A DNA stretch of 44,719 bases from Planctomycetaceae bacterium (GCA_947453375.1 CANGGT010000009.1:1-44719), one strand, 5' to 3'; counted from the first letter of the stretch, positions 8,649 to 21,084 are shown. Numbers and translations: made by a program. Notes: generated by a model not told the origin, from the sequence alone.

Positions 8649-10817
8649 TTAGCGTGGCCCCGGCGGGCAGTGCTTCTCGATCCACCCGAAGACTTCCTCG
8701 TGCCAGCGGCGGGCGTTGCGCGGCTTGTTCACCCAGTGCCCCTCGTCGGGGAAGTTGACGAACCGGCTCTCCACCCCCTGCCTCTGGAGCGACGTGAACA
8801 GCTCGTGCCCCTGGCCGATGGGGCAGCGAAAGTCGAGATCGTTGTGGATCACGAGCATCGGCGTCTTGTGGCGGCCGAGCTCGCCCGCCCGCACGTGCGG
8901 GCTGAACTCGCGGTAGCGGCCCGGCTGTTCCCAGGGGAGTCCGCCGTGGTCGTTCTCGTCGAACCACAGCTCCTCGGTCGTCCCCCACATGCTCTCGAAG
9001 TTCCACACCGAGCAGTGGGTGACGAGGCAGCGGAAGCGGGGGGCGATGTCGTTGACGGCAAACCAATTCATCATGTAGCCACCGAAGCTCGCCCCGGCCG
9101 TGGCGATCCTCTCGGCATCGACGTACGGAAGCTGCACCGTGGCGTCGAGGCCGGCGACGAGGTCGCGGTAGCACTTGCCCCCCCAGTCGCCGGTGATCTC
9201 GTCGACGAAAGCCTGGCCGAAGCCGGTCGACCCGCGCGGGTTGGGCATGACGACGACGTAGCCGCGGGCGGCCCACAGCTCCGGATTCCAGCGGTAGCTC
9301 CAGCCGTCCTCCCAGGCGCCCTGCGGGCCCCCGTGAACGAGATAGACGACGGGCCACTTCTTCGTGGCGTCGAAGCCCGGCGGTTCGAGGACCCACATCT
9401 GCATCTCCACGCCCCCTTCCACCGGCACGTTCACCGAGCGGGGGCGGGGAAGATCGAGGCCGGCAAGGAGCCGGTCGTTGGCCCGGCTCACCGGGATGCG
9501 GGCCGAGGTGCCGCGGCCCCCGGCGTCGACCGTATCAACGACGAACACCTCCGCCGGGGAGTCCATCCGCACCACCTGAAAGGCGGCCGCGATTCCGCTC
9601 GTTGAGATTCCGGTGAGCGCGCCGGGCCAGAAGCGGTCGAATTGGACGCCGCGGGAATCGAGGAACGCCTTGCCGAGGAAGCTCGAGGCCTTCTCCTCGT
9701 AGAGGAAGGCGACGTAGGGTTTGAAATCGGCATCCTCGAGCCAGGCGATCTCGCCGACGGAGACATTGGCTGCGCTCGTGAGATTTTTCGGGCTGCCGAC
9801 GAGCGTGCCGTCGGGCCTTACGTCGGCGACGAGGACGTCCCACTTGTCGGCCTCGTAGCCCGGCCGCTTCTGCGCCCTCCAGGCGAGGCGTTTCCCGTCG
9901 GGGCTGAAACGCGGTCCGCCGTCGGCGGCCGGGTTAGCGGCGGAGAGGCTTTCCCAATCGGTCGAGGTGTTCTCGATCGACACCCGGCAGAGATCGTGAT
10001 TGGTGCTCCAAGCCTCCCCTTCCGCCGGCACGGCGGTGAACACGACGTGCCGGGAATCGGGGGTGAAGGCATGGTCCTCGGCGACGGAGAAGGTCTTGCT
10101 CGTCGGTGCGGCGTCACGGTCGCCGGGGGTGATGTCGCGGCAGCCGCCGCCGGTGGCATCGATGACGAACAGGTGGCGGCGCTTGTCGCCGACATACTCG
10201 TCCCAGTGGCGGAAGAAGAGGCGGGTGAAGACCCTCGCCTTCACCGGATCCTCGGCGATCGCCTTCTCCCGCTCGGCGTTCAAGCGGTCGCTCTCGGCGA
10301 AGGGGAGCGTGCTGGAGTCGGGATAGACGGCCGACACGAAGACGATCCGGCTGCCGTCGGGGCTCCAGGCGGCGGCCTCGGCGCCGGTGGCGATGTTCGT
10401 GAGTCGCATCGGAGCTCCCCCCGCTGCGGGCACGACATGGAGCTGCGAAGAACCGGTGCGGTTGGACTGAAAGAGGATCGTCGATCCATCGGGCGACCAC
10501 CGCGGTCGGGTATCGCTCGTCTTTCCCTCGGCGACCGTTAACGCCCGAGGCGGGGCCGAGCCGTCGGCCGGGGCGATCCACAGGCCCGTGGCACTGCCAT
10601 TGGCCTCCGGGTTGACCGTCGTCACCTGCCACACGACCTGCTTCCCGTCGGGGGAGATCTGCGGGTCGGCGACGCGGAGGAAGCGGAACAGGTCTTCGAT
10701 CTCCAGAGGCCGCTTCGCCGCCGGCTCGGCGGCCGTGCCGGTGGAGAGGAACACCGAACCCATGACCATGACCATGACCATCACCACGACCACGAGGGAG
10801 GCGAGACCGGGACGCAT
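8649..10817 (-). CDS. S9 family (prolyl oligopeptidase-like) serine peptidase
   Basis: A 722-residue exported peptidase. After a signal peptide (1-34) comes an N-terminal WD40-like beta-propeller (about 45-440; repeats such as QISPDGKQVVWQV and RWSPDGSTILFQS), then the alpha/beta-hydrolase domain with the nucleophile Ser577 in GASFGGY, an Asp near 660 (HNDLDFRCP) and a His near 693 (DEGHWV). It should cleave oligopeptides at or near the termini, like acylaminoacyl peptidases or dipeptidyl peptidases; the exact specificity is not visible. I chose the ATG at 10817 because GGAG precedes it and the signal peptide starts there; an upstream extension to 10928 looks random. The signal peptide is coded by a hexamer tandem repeat. 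Confidence 0.92.
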   Translation of the reverse strand: MRPGLASLVVVVMVMVMVMGSVFLSTGTAAEPAAKRPLEIEDLFRFLRVADPQISPDGKQVVWQVTTVNPEANGSATGLWIAPADGSAPPRALTVAEGKTSDTRPRWSPDGSTILFQSNRTGSSQLHVVPAAGGAPMRLTNIATGAEAAAWSPDGSRIVFVSAVYPDSSTLPFAESDRLNAEREKAIAEDPVKARVFTRLFFRHWDEYVGDKRRHLFVIDATGGGCRDITPGDRDAAPTSKTFSVAEDHAFTPDSRHVVFTAVPAEGEAWSTNHDLCRVSIENTSTDWESLSAANPAADGGPRFSPDGKRLAWRAQKRPGYEADKWDVLVADVRPDGTLVGSPKNLTSAANVSVGEIAWLEDADFKPYVAFLYEEKASSFLGKAFLDSRGVQFDRFWPGALTGISTSGIAAAFQVVRMDSPAEVFVVDTVDAGGRGTSARIPVSRANDRLLAGLDLPRPRSVNVPVEGGVEMQMWVLEPPGFDATKKWPVVYLVHGGPQGAWEDGWSYRWNPELWAARGYVVVMPNPRGSTGFGQAFVDEITGDWGGKCYRDLVAGLDATVQLPYVDAERIATAGASFGGYMMNWFAVNDIAPRFRCLVTHCSVWNFESMWGTTEELWFDENDHGGLPWEQPGRYREFSPHVRAGELGRHKTPMLVIHNDLDFRCPIGQGHELFTSLQRQGVESRFVNFPDEGHWVNKPRNARRWHEEVFGWIEKHCPPGPR
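10761..10796. repeat. Degenerate hexamer tandem repeat in signal-peptide code
   Basis: Six units of a CATGAC-like hexamer (three exact, then CATCAC, CACGAC, CACGAG). Read on the minus strand they encode the alternating Val/Met run of the S9 peptidase signal peptide. Such tracts can gain or lose units by slippage without a frameshift. Confidence 0.75.
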
Positions 10818-11089
10818 GGCGGACTCCAAAAGCGGGCGGTGAAACACACGGCGTCGAACCGGCCGAAGCCGCTGCCGCGGCGTTGCCGGGGCCAAGAATA
10901 ACGCACGTGGCCGTCCACCCGGAATCACGCGCTCCGGCGCCTGGCCCCGTCACGGGCGGGGATTCAGCGGATTATTCGCAAGGAATGGCCCATTAATGGC
11001 CTAGGGACCGTAGGGGGGGATCGCCTACGCTCACGCTCACGCGCCGGAATGAGCACTCCGGAGTGTCCCCCAAGGACCAGGAGCGCATC
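10818..11089. promoter_or_regulatory. Divergent intergenic region, S9 peptidase / radical SAM
   Basis: 272 bases between divergent starts. A 10-bp perfect palindrome CCATTAATGG lies inside the segment GGCCCATTAATGGCC, roughly 100 bases before the radical SAM start, and could be an operator. No clear -35/-10 pairs were found. Confidence 0.35.
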
Positions 11090-12727
<1,638 letters not shown>

Positions 12728-12781
12728 ACGGAATGGGAGCGAGAGGGCGCGGGCAACCCCGAGCTCCCCACGACAGCCACC

Positions 12782-12822
12782 AAAAAAAGCTGCCGGGGGT
12801 GAGCGAAAACACCCCCGGCAGC
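12782..12822 (-). terminator. Rho-independent terminator of the SPFH gene
   Basis: A perfect 13-bp stem (12789-12801 with 12810-12822) has an 8-base loop. On the minus strand it is followed at once by seven T. It lies 39 bases after the SPFH stop codon. On the plus strand no T-run follows, so it serves mainly the minus strand. Confidence 0.93.
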
Positions 12823-12860
12823 CTGCAGTCACCGGGCCACACGCCGTGGCGGTGCCCCGG

Positions 12861-15152
12861 TCACTTTGCAGCCGGCTGATCGACCGGCCGCGTTTCCTTG
12901 CCGCCCGAGGCGGCCATTGTTTCGAGGACCTGCTCCGACATCCGGTCGGCGAACCGCTTGAGCGGGTCGGCGTCGTCGATGCCGACGCCCCCCAGGCCGC
13001 TCTTCTCGGCGACGAGGAGATTGACGAGCAGGCCGAGCATGCCCTGGCCGCTTGCCTGATCCCCCTTGCCGTCACCGCCGCCGGAGACGAACAGGCGCTG
13101 GGGGACCAGCGGCTGGACGCTCGCCGACAGGCTGTCGGCCACTTCGGCCAAGGCGTAGAGGCGCGGGTCGCCGTAGCTCGAGATCTTCTTGAGCTGGACG
13201 GCGGCCTCGCTGAGGCCGACCTGCATCACCTTCTGCCCCTCGCCACGCCCCTCGAGTTCCTTCTGTCGTGAATCGGCCTCGGCGAGGAGCACTCGCTGCT
13301 CGGCCTGGAGGCGCGACCGCGACAGCTCCGCCTCCGCCATGACGACCATCTGCTCGGCCGACTTGCGGGCCCGGAACAGATCGGCCTCGCCTTGCTGCTC
13401 GGCGATCTGCGCCTCGACGCGGGCGTTGGTGAGCTGCGTCTGCATCGTCGCTTGGGCCTGCGCCTCGGCGAGGAGACGCATTTTCTCCGAGGCCACCCGC
13501 TTGCGCTCGAAGGTTTCGAGCTGCTCGACGGAGAGCTGCCGTTCGCGGAGCTGGTCGAGGAGCGTCTCGATCTTGCCGGAATCCTTGCCGGTCTCCGGCT
13601 TGCCGATGAGGACGTCGACGCACTCGATGTCGAACTCGTGGAACTTGGCGTGGAGCTCCTTGCGGGCCTCGGCCTGGATCAGGTCGCGGTCGTGGAGGAG
13701 CTCGAGCATCGTCTTCTTGTGGGCGATGTCACGGAAGTAGGCCGAGAGCATCGGATCGAGGGTCTGCGTGATCAGACGCTGGACGTCGCCGAACCGCTGG
13801 ATGACGCTCGGCGCTCGCTGGTAGTCGATGTGGACGACCACCGAGAGGGGGAGCGACGGCTCGTAGGCATCCTTCGTCACCAGGTCGATCGACTTGAGGC
13901 TCTCGTCGTAGCGGTGCGACTCGCTCCGGCCGGTCACCCAGTGGAGGACGAAGTTCGTCGTCGGCACGAGCACGACGTTGCCCGAGTAGGTGTTGAAAGC
14001 GTATTTGCCCGGGCCAAGGGCCCGCTCCCACACGCCCCGCTCCCCTTCGGCGACCCGTTCGCCGTGGCGGAAGGTGGCGCCCGAGATGTCGTTGCCGGTG
14101 CGGCCGATGTAGCTGACGACGACGCCCACCGAGCCGATCGGCACGACCGTCTTCGGGATCATCTCCACCGTCGCGAACCAGCGGTTCACGAAGTAGGTGC
14201 CATCGGTGAGGGGCATGTGCTGGCGGCCGCGGCGGCCACCGGCGCGGAGGAAGGCCTCCGGATCCTGGTAGTTGTTGTGATAATTGGCGTCGGTGAGATC
14301 GCCGCCGACGGTCGGGGCGATGATCTCGCCCGGAGCGAGCGACGGGCCGTCGTGGACGGTGACGATCGCCAGCGAATCAGCGGGGGCCTCCGTCGGGACG
14401 AAGGCGGCGTCGTGGTCGGGAATCGCCGCCACGGCCGTTCCCTTGCCGACGACGACCGGATCGAAGCCGGAGGCAGCGCGGAGTTCGGCGAGCCAGCGGC
14501 CGAGCGACTCCTGCTCGGCACGGGTCTGCACGCTTTTGAGTGCGAAGACGGCGTTCTCGCTGATCACGGTGAACAGCGCCGGGTTGATCGCATAGACACC
14601 TTCGCGGAGGATCGCCCGTTGGCGGCCCTTCTGGCCGGCCACGATCCGGCCAGCCGTGGCGTCGGCGACCGACTCGAGGCCGAGGAAGCCGCGGGCATCC
14701 TGGAAGTTGTTGCAGTCGACGACCCGAGCGAGCGTCTGGCTGGGGGGAAGGGGCTCGCCGTCACGGGCGAAGACGTAGCCGATCTTCCCCTCGGGAATGC
14801 TCACGAGCGGCACGGTGTGGATGGCGTACTGCCACCGCCACCATCCGAAGTGGAGGCCACCGCGGAGAATGTCGGCCTGGTAGCCAGCCTCGGCGGCCGG
14901 GGCGACGATCCGCCCCTCCGGCACGCTGCCGGCCATCGACCACCACTTCTCCACGACGCCGATCCGGTCGTTGGGGATCCAGCGAAAGCAGAGCCAGAAC
15001 AACACCGCCGCGCCGACCACGATCCACACCGGCAGCCAGGTGAGGAAGAACGACAGTGCCCCGAGGGGGAGCGCTGTCGGGATCAGCGGGGAAAGGTCCG
15101 AGGAACGGACCGCGAGACAGACCATTCCCGTGAGGGAATCATGGACAGACAC
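12861..15152 (-). CDS. Large SPFH/band-7 (flotillin-like) membrane protein
   Basis: A 763-residue protein with a hydrophobic N-terminus (about 22-57, including LTWLPVWIVVGAAVLFWLCF), a long SPFH/band-7 type region (about 60-500), then an Ala/Glu/Gln-rich coiled coil (about 530-660; EKMRLLAEAQAQATMQTQL) and a Gly-rich C-terminus. SPFH proteins oligomerise at membranes and organise microdomains; this one is far longer than a usual flotillin in its N-terminal half. The GTG at 15152 is chosen because GGAGGG lies 8 bases upstream; an ATG at 15125 is possible. It has its own terminator and a long upstream leader with hairpins. Confidence 0.85.
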   Translation of the reverse strand: MSVHDSLTGMVCLAVRSSDLSPLIPTALPLGALSFFLTWLPVWIVVGAAVLFWLCFRWIPNDRIGVVEKWWSMAGSVPEGRIVAPAAEAGYQADILRGGLHFGWWRWQYAIHTVPLVSIPEGKIGYVFARDGEPLPPSQTLARVVDCNNFQDARGFLGLESVADATAGRIVAGQKGRQRAILREGVYAINPALFTVISENAVFALKSVQTRAEQESLGRWLAELRAASGFDPVVVGKGTAVAAIPDHDAAFVPTEAPADSLAIVTVHDGPSLAPGEIIAPTVGGDLTDANYHNNYQDPEAFLRAGGRRGRQHMPLTDGTYFVNRWFATVEMIPKTVVPIGSVGVVVSYIGRTGNDISGATFRHGERVAEGERGVWERALGPGKYAFNTYSGNVVLVPTTNFVLHWVTGRSESHRYDESLKSIDLVTKDAYEPSLPLSVVVHIDYQRAPSVIQRFGDVQRLITQTLDPMLSAYFRDIAHKKTMLELLHDRDLIQAEARKELHAKFHEFDIECVDVLIGKPETGKDSGKIETLLDQLRERQLSVEQLETFERKRVASEKMRLLAEAQAQATMQTQLTNARVEAQIAEQQGEADLFRARKSAEQMVVMAEAELSRSRLQAEQRVLLAEADSRQKELEGRGEGQKVMQVGLSEAAVQLKKISSYGDPRLYALAEVADSLSASVQPLVPQRLFVSGGGDGKGDQASGQGMLGLLVNLLVAEKSGLGGVGIDDADPLKRFADRMSEQVLETMAASGGKETRPVDQPAAK

Positions 15153-15467
15153 GTGAGAAGCCCTCCGGCGTCGGAATCCGGACCGGGGGCCGTGAAGAAG
15201 GCCACCGGGAGGACCGACGCCCGTAGCAAACCCAGGGCCTTCGCGCTCCTGCGGGGAGCGAAAGAGTGCCCTTTCAATTCGGGTCGGACACCGCGTCCGA
15301 CCATGCCTACGGGGTTAGCTGACGGGCTAGGGCTTGAAAGTACCCCGGTTCACTCGCGTGAACCTACGCCCCGGGTTTGGCCGCCGCCTCGCAAGGGCGA
15401 TCGACCACACCGGTTGGTTCCCCCGTTCGCGGCCTCTCGGCCACGACTCGGCGACGGTCCCATTATA
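15153..15467 (-). promoter_or_regulatory. Probable promoter and structured leader of the SPFH gene
   Basis: On the minus strand a TATAAT -10 box (15462-15467) overlaps a perfect 12-bp palindrome ACCACCGGTGGT (15467-15478). No good -35 was found at normal spacing. The 300 bases between there and the GTG hold several hairpins: GGTTCAC/GTGAACC (15347-15364), GGTCGGAC/GTCCGACC (15282-15302, perfect 8 bp) and a nested stem at about 15236-15271 built on GCTCC/GGAGC. No coding frame is supported. A cis-acting RNA or a separate small RNA is possible. Confidence 0.4.
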
Positions 15468-15673
15468 CCACCGGTGGTCAAGCGAGGCGGCCAGGATTTT
15501 CACGGGATTGCGCGCAACCGCCGCTGCGACAGGCAGATCGGATCAATCGCCCGACAGTTAGTACGCCGCGTGCCAGAGTGTCCCGACGGCAGTTGGCGGT
15601 CGCTCCAACGCCGGCTGGCGGGTGGGCCGATGGCCGCCGTGGTATTCTCCGCCACCCTTCTGGAGGACTCTTC

Positions 15674-16537
15674 ATGCTTCGCCTTCGTGGCCTTGTTTCG
15701 TGGGCGCTGGTCGCCTCTTTCGTCGCCTTTGCCCCGGCCGCTTCGGCCGCCGAGCCCCCTGCCGGGAAAGACCGGCCGCTCGAGGTGCTCTACATCACCG
15801 GCGGGTGTTGCCACGACTACGACGCCCAGAAGGTGCTCATCGCCAAGGGGATGGCGGCCCGGGCGCGGATCCGCACGACGGTCGTGCAGGAGGGGGGCAC
15901 CTCGACGAACCACCCGATCTCGATCTACGACAAGCCCGACTGGTCGAAGGGCTATGACGTCGTCTTCCACAACGAGTGCTTCTCCGACGTCAAGGATCCG
16001 GCCTTCCTGAAAAAGATCCTCGCCGAGCATGAGAAGGGGGTGCCGGCGGTCCTCATGCACTGCGCGATGCACTGCTACCGGGTCGGCAACGACGACTGGT
16101 TCAAGTTTTGCGGGATCACCTCCCCCGGCCACGGCGCCCACTACGCCTACACCTGCAAGCTCAAGGGGAAGCACCCGATCCTCACCGGCCTGCCGCTGGA
16201 GTGGGAGGTGCCGAAGGAGGAGCTCTACTACTCCGACAAGGTGTGGCCGACGGCCACGCCGCTCGGGGAGGCGATGAGCACCGACCGCAACGCCATGCAG
16301 ACCTGCATCTGGACCAACCAGTTCGGCAAGACCCGCGTCTTCGGGACGACGATCGGCCACTACGCCGAGACGACAGCGACGCCGGAGTTCCTCGGGCTCG
16401 TCACCCGAGGCACCCTGTGGGCGGCTGGGAAGCTCGACGAGGATGGCAGCCCGGTCGATGGCCTGGAGCTGACCGAGGCGGAAAAGGCCGCGGTCGAGGA
16501 TCCGGCCCCGGAGCCGCAGCCGACCCCCGCCAACTGA
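15674..16537 (+). CDS. ThuA-like secreted protein
   Basis: A 287-residue exported protein of the ThuA (trehalose utilisation-like, class I glutamine amidotransferase-like fold) family. It has a signal peptide ending at ASAAEPP (about residue 26), then VLYITGGCCHDYDAQ, a GYDVVFHNECFSD strand-turn and a conserved VLMHCAMHCYR block, followed by SPGHGAHYAYTCK and GHYAETTATPEF. These proteins are numerous in Planctomycetes and are often linked to sugar metabolism; no catalytic reaction is established for this one. GGAGGA sits 7 bases before the ATG. A longer in-frame extension upstream looks random. carA follows after 164 bases. Confidence 0.88.
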   Translation: MLRLRGLVSWALVASFVAFAPAASAAEPPAGKDRPLEVLYITGGCCHDYDAQKVLIAKGMAARARIRTTVVQEGGTSTNHPISIYDKPDWSKGYDVVFHNECFSDVKDPAFLKKILAEHEKGVPAVLMHCAMHCYRVGNDDWFKFCGITSPGHGAHYAYTCKLKGKHPILTGLPLEWEVPKEELYYSDKVWPTATPLGEAMSTDRNAMQTCIWTNQFGKTRVFGTTIGHYAETTATPEFLGLVTRGTLWAAGKLDEDGSPVDGLELTEAEKAAVEDPAPEPQPTPAN

Positions 16538-16701
16538 GCTGCGATTCGCGGCAGGCAGAGGCCCCTCCGCCGGTTCGGCCGGCTGCGGTGGCCCTGCGCC
16601 CGCGGGTTCGGCGGGCCCCGCCTGACAGCCGCGTGGGCCATGGTACGATTCGGGCAGAAGCGGTTCGAAGTCCCCGTCGGAAACTCTGGAGGAGGCGGCT
16701 T

Positions 16702-17844
<1,143 letters not shown>

Positions 17845-17861
17845 GCATGGCCTGAGCCGGG

Positions 17862-18815
17862 CTAGCCCGAGAACGGCGCGATCACGTAGTCGGCGGTGTC
17901 GGGGCGGAAGGCTTCAAAAGCCTCCGGATGGCCGTCGATCGCCCAGACCCGGTGCTGGGCGACGGCGAGGGCCACGGTTCGGTCGTCCTCCCCATGCCGG
18001 TCGACCGCCACGACGCGCACCGATTCGAAGCCGTCGTCCGACGCCAATCGCCACACGACGGTTCCTTGCCGTTCGCCATCGGTGGCGGCAAGGTAGAGGT
18101 GCCCCTCCGGCCCGAGCGTGATTGCATCGGCGCCGGGAAAGGGATGGGGAGTGCCGATCGGGCGAAACTCATGCGCGTTGCCGAGCGGGCATTTGAAGAG
18201 CTGGCCCTGGGCGCTCGAGAAGACGATCGCCCCGCTGGGGAGGATCGCCAGACCGCCGATCTGCCCACCGGCCTGGCCGGCGGCGGCGGCGCTCCCGAGC
18301 CGTTCGTCGGCGAGAAAGACGTGGGGGTCGCCGTGCCCCGCTGCCGGGATGCGATAAACCACCGGGCGGCAGGCGTCGGTGACGTAGACGCTGCCGTCGT
18401 CGGCGACGACGAGGTCGTCGGGGAGGAGAAGATGGGCGCCGCTGACGAGCGGCCCGAGGTCGTGGCTGCCGACGAGCCGGCGACCGGCGATGTCGAACAC
18501 GCATACCCGGCCGATTCGCAGGATCGTGTCATCCCCCGGCGACTTCCGCGGCGACAGACTCCGCCCGTTGACGCCCCGGTGGCCGACGGCGACATAGGCC
18601 TTGCCGTCGCGCTCCCGGACCGCCGTCGACGTGATCAGGAGCGGGTGATCGAGGAGATCGACGCACCGTCCATCCATCTCGACGAGGACGAGCTTCCCCT
18701 GCTTCTGCGACGAGACGAGAAACGCGCCGAGCGCCGGCGACCAGGTGCAGCCCCCCGGATGGAGTTCGGGGCAGCTGAAGCGGATTGCATCGGGCCGGAG
18801 GCCGACGTGTCGCAT
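17862..18815 (-). CDS. Beta-propeller (SMP-30/NHL-like) protein
   Basis: A 317-residue protein made of repeated short beta blades: WSPALGAFLVSSQKQGKLVL, DDLVVADDGSVYVTDACRPV, GGLAILPSGAIVFSSAQGQL and DAITLGPEGHLYLAATDGE. The pattern fits a six-bladed propeller of the gluconolactonase/SMP-30 or NHL kind. No signal peptide is visible, so it is probably cytoplasmic. I see no definite metal site and cannot assign a substrate. AGGAAG lies before the ATG at 18815. It is convergent with carA, with only 17 bases between the stops. Confidence 0.65.
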   Translation of the reverse strand: MRHVGLRPDAIRFSCPELHPGGCTWSPALGAFLVSSQKQGKLVLVEMDGRCVDLLDHPLLITSTAVRERDGKAYVAVGHRGVNGRSLSPRKSPGDDTILRIGRVCVFDIAGRRLVGSHDLGPLVSGAHLLLPDDLVVADDGSVYVTDACRPVVYRIPAAGHGDPHVFLADERLGSAAAAGQAGGQIGGLAILPSGAIVFSSAQGQLFKCPLGNAHEFRPIGTPHPFPGADAITLGPEGHLYLAATDGERQGTVVWRLASDDGFESVRVVAVDRHGEDDRTVALAVAQHRVWAIDGHPEAFEAFRPDTADYVIAPFSG

Positions 18816-19083
18816 GGGAATCTTCCTGCGGAGTCGAGGGAGCCTTCTCCATGATACCCATCCTGCCGAGAGGTTCGGCGGGGTCTGTGGAGCAGGGCTG
18901 CGAACCGGCTCGCGCCTCGGAGCGTACATCACTCCCGTGTCCGGTCCCCCCGGACGATCGATTCAGCCATCACGACCTGACCGCGACTCTTTTTTTGACT
19001 CCCGGCTGCCGCATGCCATGGTTGGTGTGAGGCCGGGCGGCATCCCGACTCGATTCTGATCCCTGCCACGGAGGATTTCACCG
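18816..19083. promoter_or_regulatory. Divergent region upstream of Cys-rich gene
   Basis: 268 bases between divergent genes. It holds a T7 tract flanked by direct GACTC repeats (near 18982-18998) and a TTGACT that could be a -35 for the Cys-rich gene. No good -10 was found. Confidence 0.35.
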
Positions 19084-19611
19084 ATGGTCCGCTCGCTCCC
19101 GTTCGGTATCTGTGCCATTGCCCTGCTCGCCGCGGCTTCCGTCGCTGATGCCGGCTTCGGGCACCGCCGCCAGCTCGCCGCCGGCACTCCGGTTGTCGCC
19201 GAGGATCCCGCCGAGCTCGGCTTCGTCGATCCGGGCTTCGCCCCGGCTCCCCTTGGTGGCCCTGTCGTCGATCCAGGCTTCGGCTTCGAGCCCGGCTGTG
19301 GCCCGATCACCGTCTGCCCCACCAATCCCTGCATCAAGTACCGCCACAAGCACGCCCACAAGCACCGTCGTTGCGGCTGCTGCGTCGAGCCGACCTACGA
19401 GACGGTCCTCGAGGCCTGCAGCCCCGAGACCGGCCTCAACGTCGCGATCCCGGTCTGCCTCCCGGTCTGCTGCAAGGGCTGCCCCTGTGAGACCTCACGC
19501 TGCACCCTCTTCGGCTGCGGCCAGGTTCGCTTCGACTACGCCTGCGGCTGCTCCGTGATCGCCCGGTTCACGAAGCACGGCGACATCCTTGTGACCTACG
19601 TCAACTTTTGA
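19084..19611 (+). CDS. Small cysteine-rich secreted protein
   Basis: A 175-residue protein with a clear signal peptide (VRSLPFGICAIALLAAASVADA) and then a Pro/Gly-rich linker, a His/Lys patch (KYRHKHAHKHRR) and about 18 cysteines packed in pairs (CGCC, CCKGCPC, CGCS). It ends in a small beta unit (VIARFTKHGDILVTYVNF). Cys-rich exported proteins are thought to build the planctomycete cell envelope; assignment to the wall is an inference. The strong GGAGG before the ATG and the sharp high-GC codon bias suggest good expression. No named family is recognised. It is monocistronic. Confidence 0.75.
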   Translation: MVRSLPFGICAIALLAAASVADAGFGHRRQLAAGTPVVAEDPAELGFVDPGFAPAPLGGPVVDPGFGFEPGCGPITVCPTNPCIKYRHKHAHKHRRCGCCVEPTYETVLEACSPETGLNVAIPVCLPVCCKGCPCETSRCTLFGCGQVRFDYACGCSVIARFTKHGDILVTYVNF

Positions 19612-19864
19612 GGCGAGCCGGGGGCCGGGGTCGGCGAGGGCTTCGGGGTCGCCCGTGCCCCGTCGCCGGACTAACCAAAGGCCATCCATGGCCTCGGCTC
19701 TCTCCGCGCCGCCTGCGCTTTCGCCCTCCGGGCTGCGCTTGCCGGCGAGGCCGGCTCACGGAGCACGGGCGACTCCTCGCCGAGGGCCGTGGTGTGGGGC
19801 TGTGGGCCAGCCTGTCTCCCCATTTACAGGGGCAAGAGGACGACCCGCGTTCTCAACTCGCGCT
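19612..19864. other. Convergent intergenic region
   Basis: 253 bases between the stops of the Cys-rich gene and trxB. It is very GC-rich with several weak inverted repeats and no T-run, so no terminator is called. No gene is supported. Confidence 0.4.
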
Positions 19865-20935
19865 TCAGTGAATCCCCTGCGCCGACAGCCAGCGTTCGGC
19901 GTCGAGGGCCGACATACAGCCGGTGCCGGCCGCGGAGATCGCCTGGCGGTAGTAGTCGTCGGCCACGTCGCCGGCGGCAAACACCCCCTCCACGCTCGTC
20001 TCCGTGCGGAAGTGCTTCGTCCACACGACGTAGCCTTTGGCGTTGAGCTCGAGCTGGCCGTCCAAGAACGCCGTGTTCGGCGTGTGGCCGATGGCGAGAA
20101 ACACGCCCGTCACGTCGAGGATCGTCTCCTTGGCCGGATCGATGGTGCTCACGAGCCTCACGCCCGTCACCCCCTTCGTGTCATCGCCGAGGACTTCGGC
20201 GAGGCCCGAATTGAAGTGGATCTTGATCTTCGGGTCGTCGTGGGCACGCTTCGCCATGATCCGTGAGGCCCGCAGTTCGTCGCGGCGATGGACGAGATGG
20301 ACGACACTGGCGAACTTCGTCAGATACGTCGCCTCCTCGACGGCCGAGTCGCCGCCGCCGACGACGACGAGCTCCTTCTTCCGGAAGCGCGGCAAGGCCC
20401 CGTCGCAGACGGCGCAGGCGCTCACGCCCCGGTTCTTGTATCGCTCCTCGCTCTCGAGCCCCAGCCAGTTGGCCTTCGCCCCGGTTGCCACGATCACACA
20501 CTCCGCCTCAACGACGCCCCCTTCAGACGGATAGAGCTTGAAAGGGCGCTTCGAGAAATCGACCTTGTCGATGTCGTCGGTGATGATCCGCGTGCCGAAG
20601 TTGACCGCCTGCTGGCGCATCAGCTCCATCAGCTCCGGGCCGCTGACCCCTGCCTTGGCATGGGGGGCCATCATCTGCCGGCGTTCAGAGGGCAGCGATG
20701 AATCGAGAAACGCCTCGAGATCGCCGTGGGGGAAGCCGGCGTAGTTCTCCACTTCGGTGGTCATCGCCAGCTGCCCCATCGGGAGCGTGCCGGCGAGCCG
20801 GTTCTTCTCGCTGATCGCTCCTTCGAAGACGAGGGGCTCGAGCTGGGCGCGGGCGGCGTAGGTGGCGGCCGACCAGCCGGCCGGGCCGCTCCCGATGATC
20901 ACGATCCTCTCGCGGCGGACGTCGCTTGCAGCCAT
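19865..20935 (-). CDS. trxB: Thioredoxin reductase
   Basis: A 356-residue FAD/NADPH enzyme that reduces thioredoxin. The FAD motif GSGPAG is at 15-20, the redox pair C174-AV-C177 is followed by D (CAVCD), the NADPH motif GGGDSA is at 193-198, and the C-terminal FAD motif is [13 protein letters not shown]. Length is slightly above the usual 310-320 because of small insertions, for example [19 protein letters not shown] chose the ATG at 20935 because GAGGAG lies 8 bases upstream and the FAD motif is at the right distance. It is divergent from cstA. Confidence 0.95.
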   Translation of the reverse strand: MAASDVRRERIVIIGSGPAGWSAATYAARAQLEPLVFEGAISEKNRLAGTLPMGQLAMTTEVENYAGFPHGDLEAFLDSSLPSERRQMMAPHAKAGVSGPELMELMRQQAVNFGTRIITDDIDKVDFSKRPFKLYPSEGGVVEAECVIVATGAKANWLGLESEERYKNRGVSACAVCDGALPRFRKKELVVVGGGDSAVEEATYLTKFASVVHLVHRRDELRASRIMAKRAHDDPKIKIHFNSGLAEVLGDDTKGVTGVRLVSTIDPAKETILDVTGVFLAIGHTPNTAFLDGQLELNAKGYVVWTKHFRTETSVEGVFAAGDVADDYYRQAISAAGTGCMSALDAERWLSAQGIH

Positions 20936-21084
20936 GGGAATACTCCTCGGTGCGGGGTTGTGTGGGGGGGGGGGCGGGAAGCGGAATCGACACGGGCTCC
21001 CGGCCGACGGCATGATGGTAGCGGCCGCGGCCGATCGGGGAACCGCCCGCGGGCAATTGCGACGTTCCCGCCCGTTCCCCAGCC

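Noticed and set aside
12789-12822. The strong hairpin as terminator of the plus-strand radical SAM gene
   Set aside because: On the plus strand it is not followed by T; the T-run is on the minus strand after the SPFH gene.
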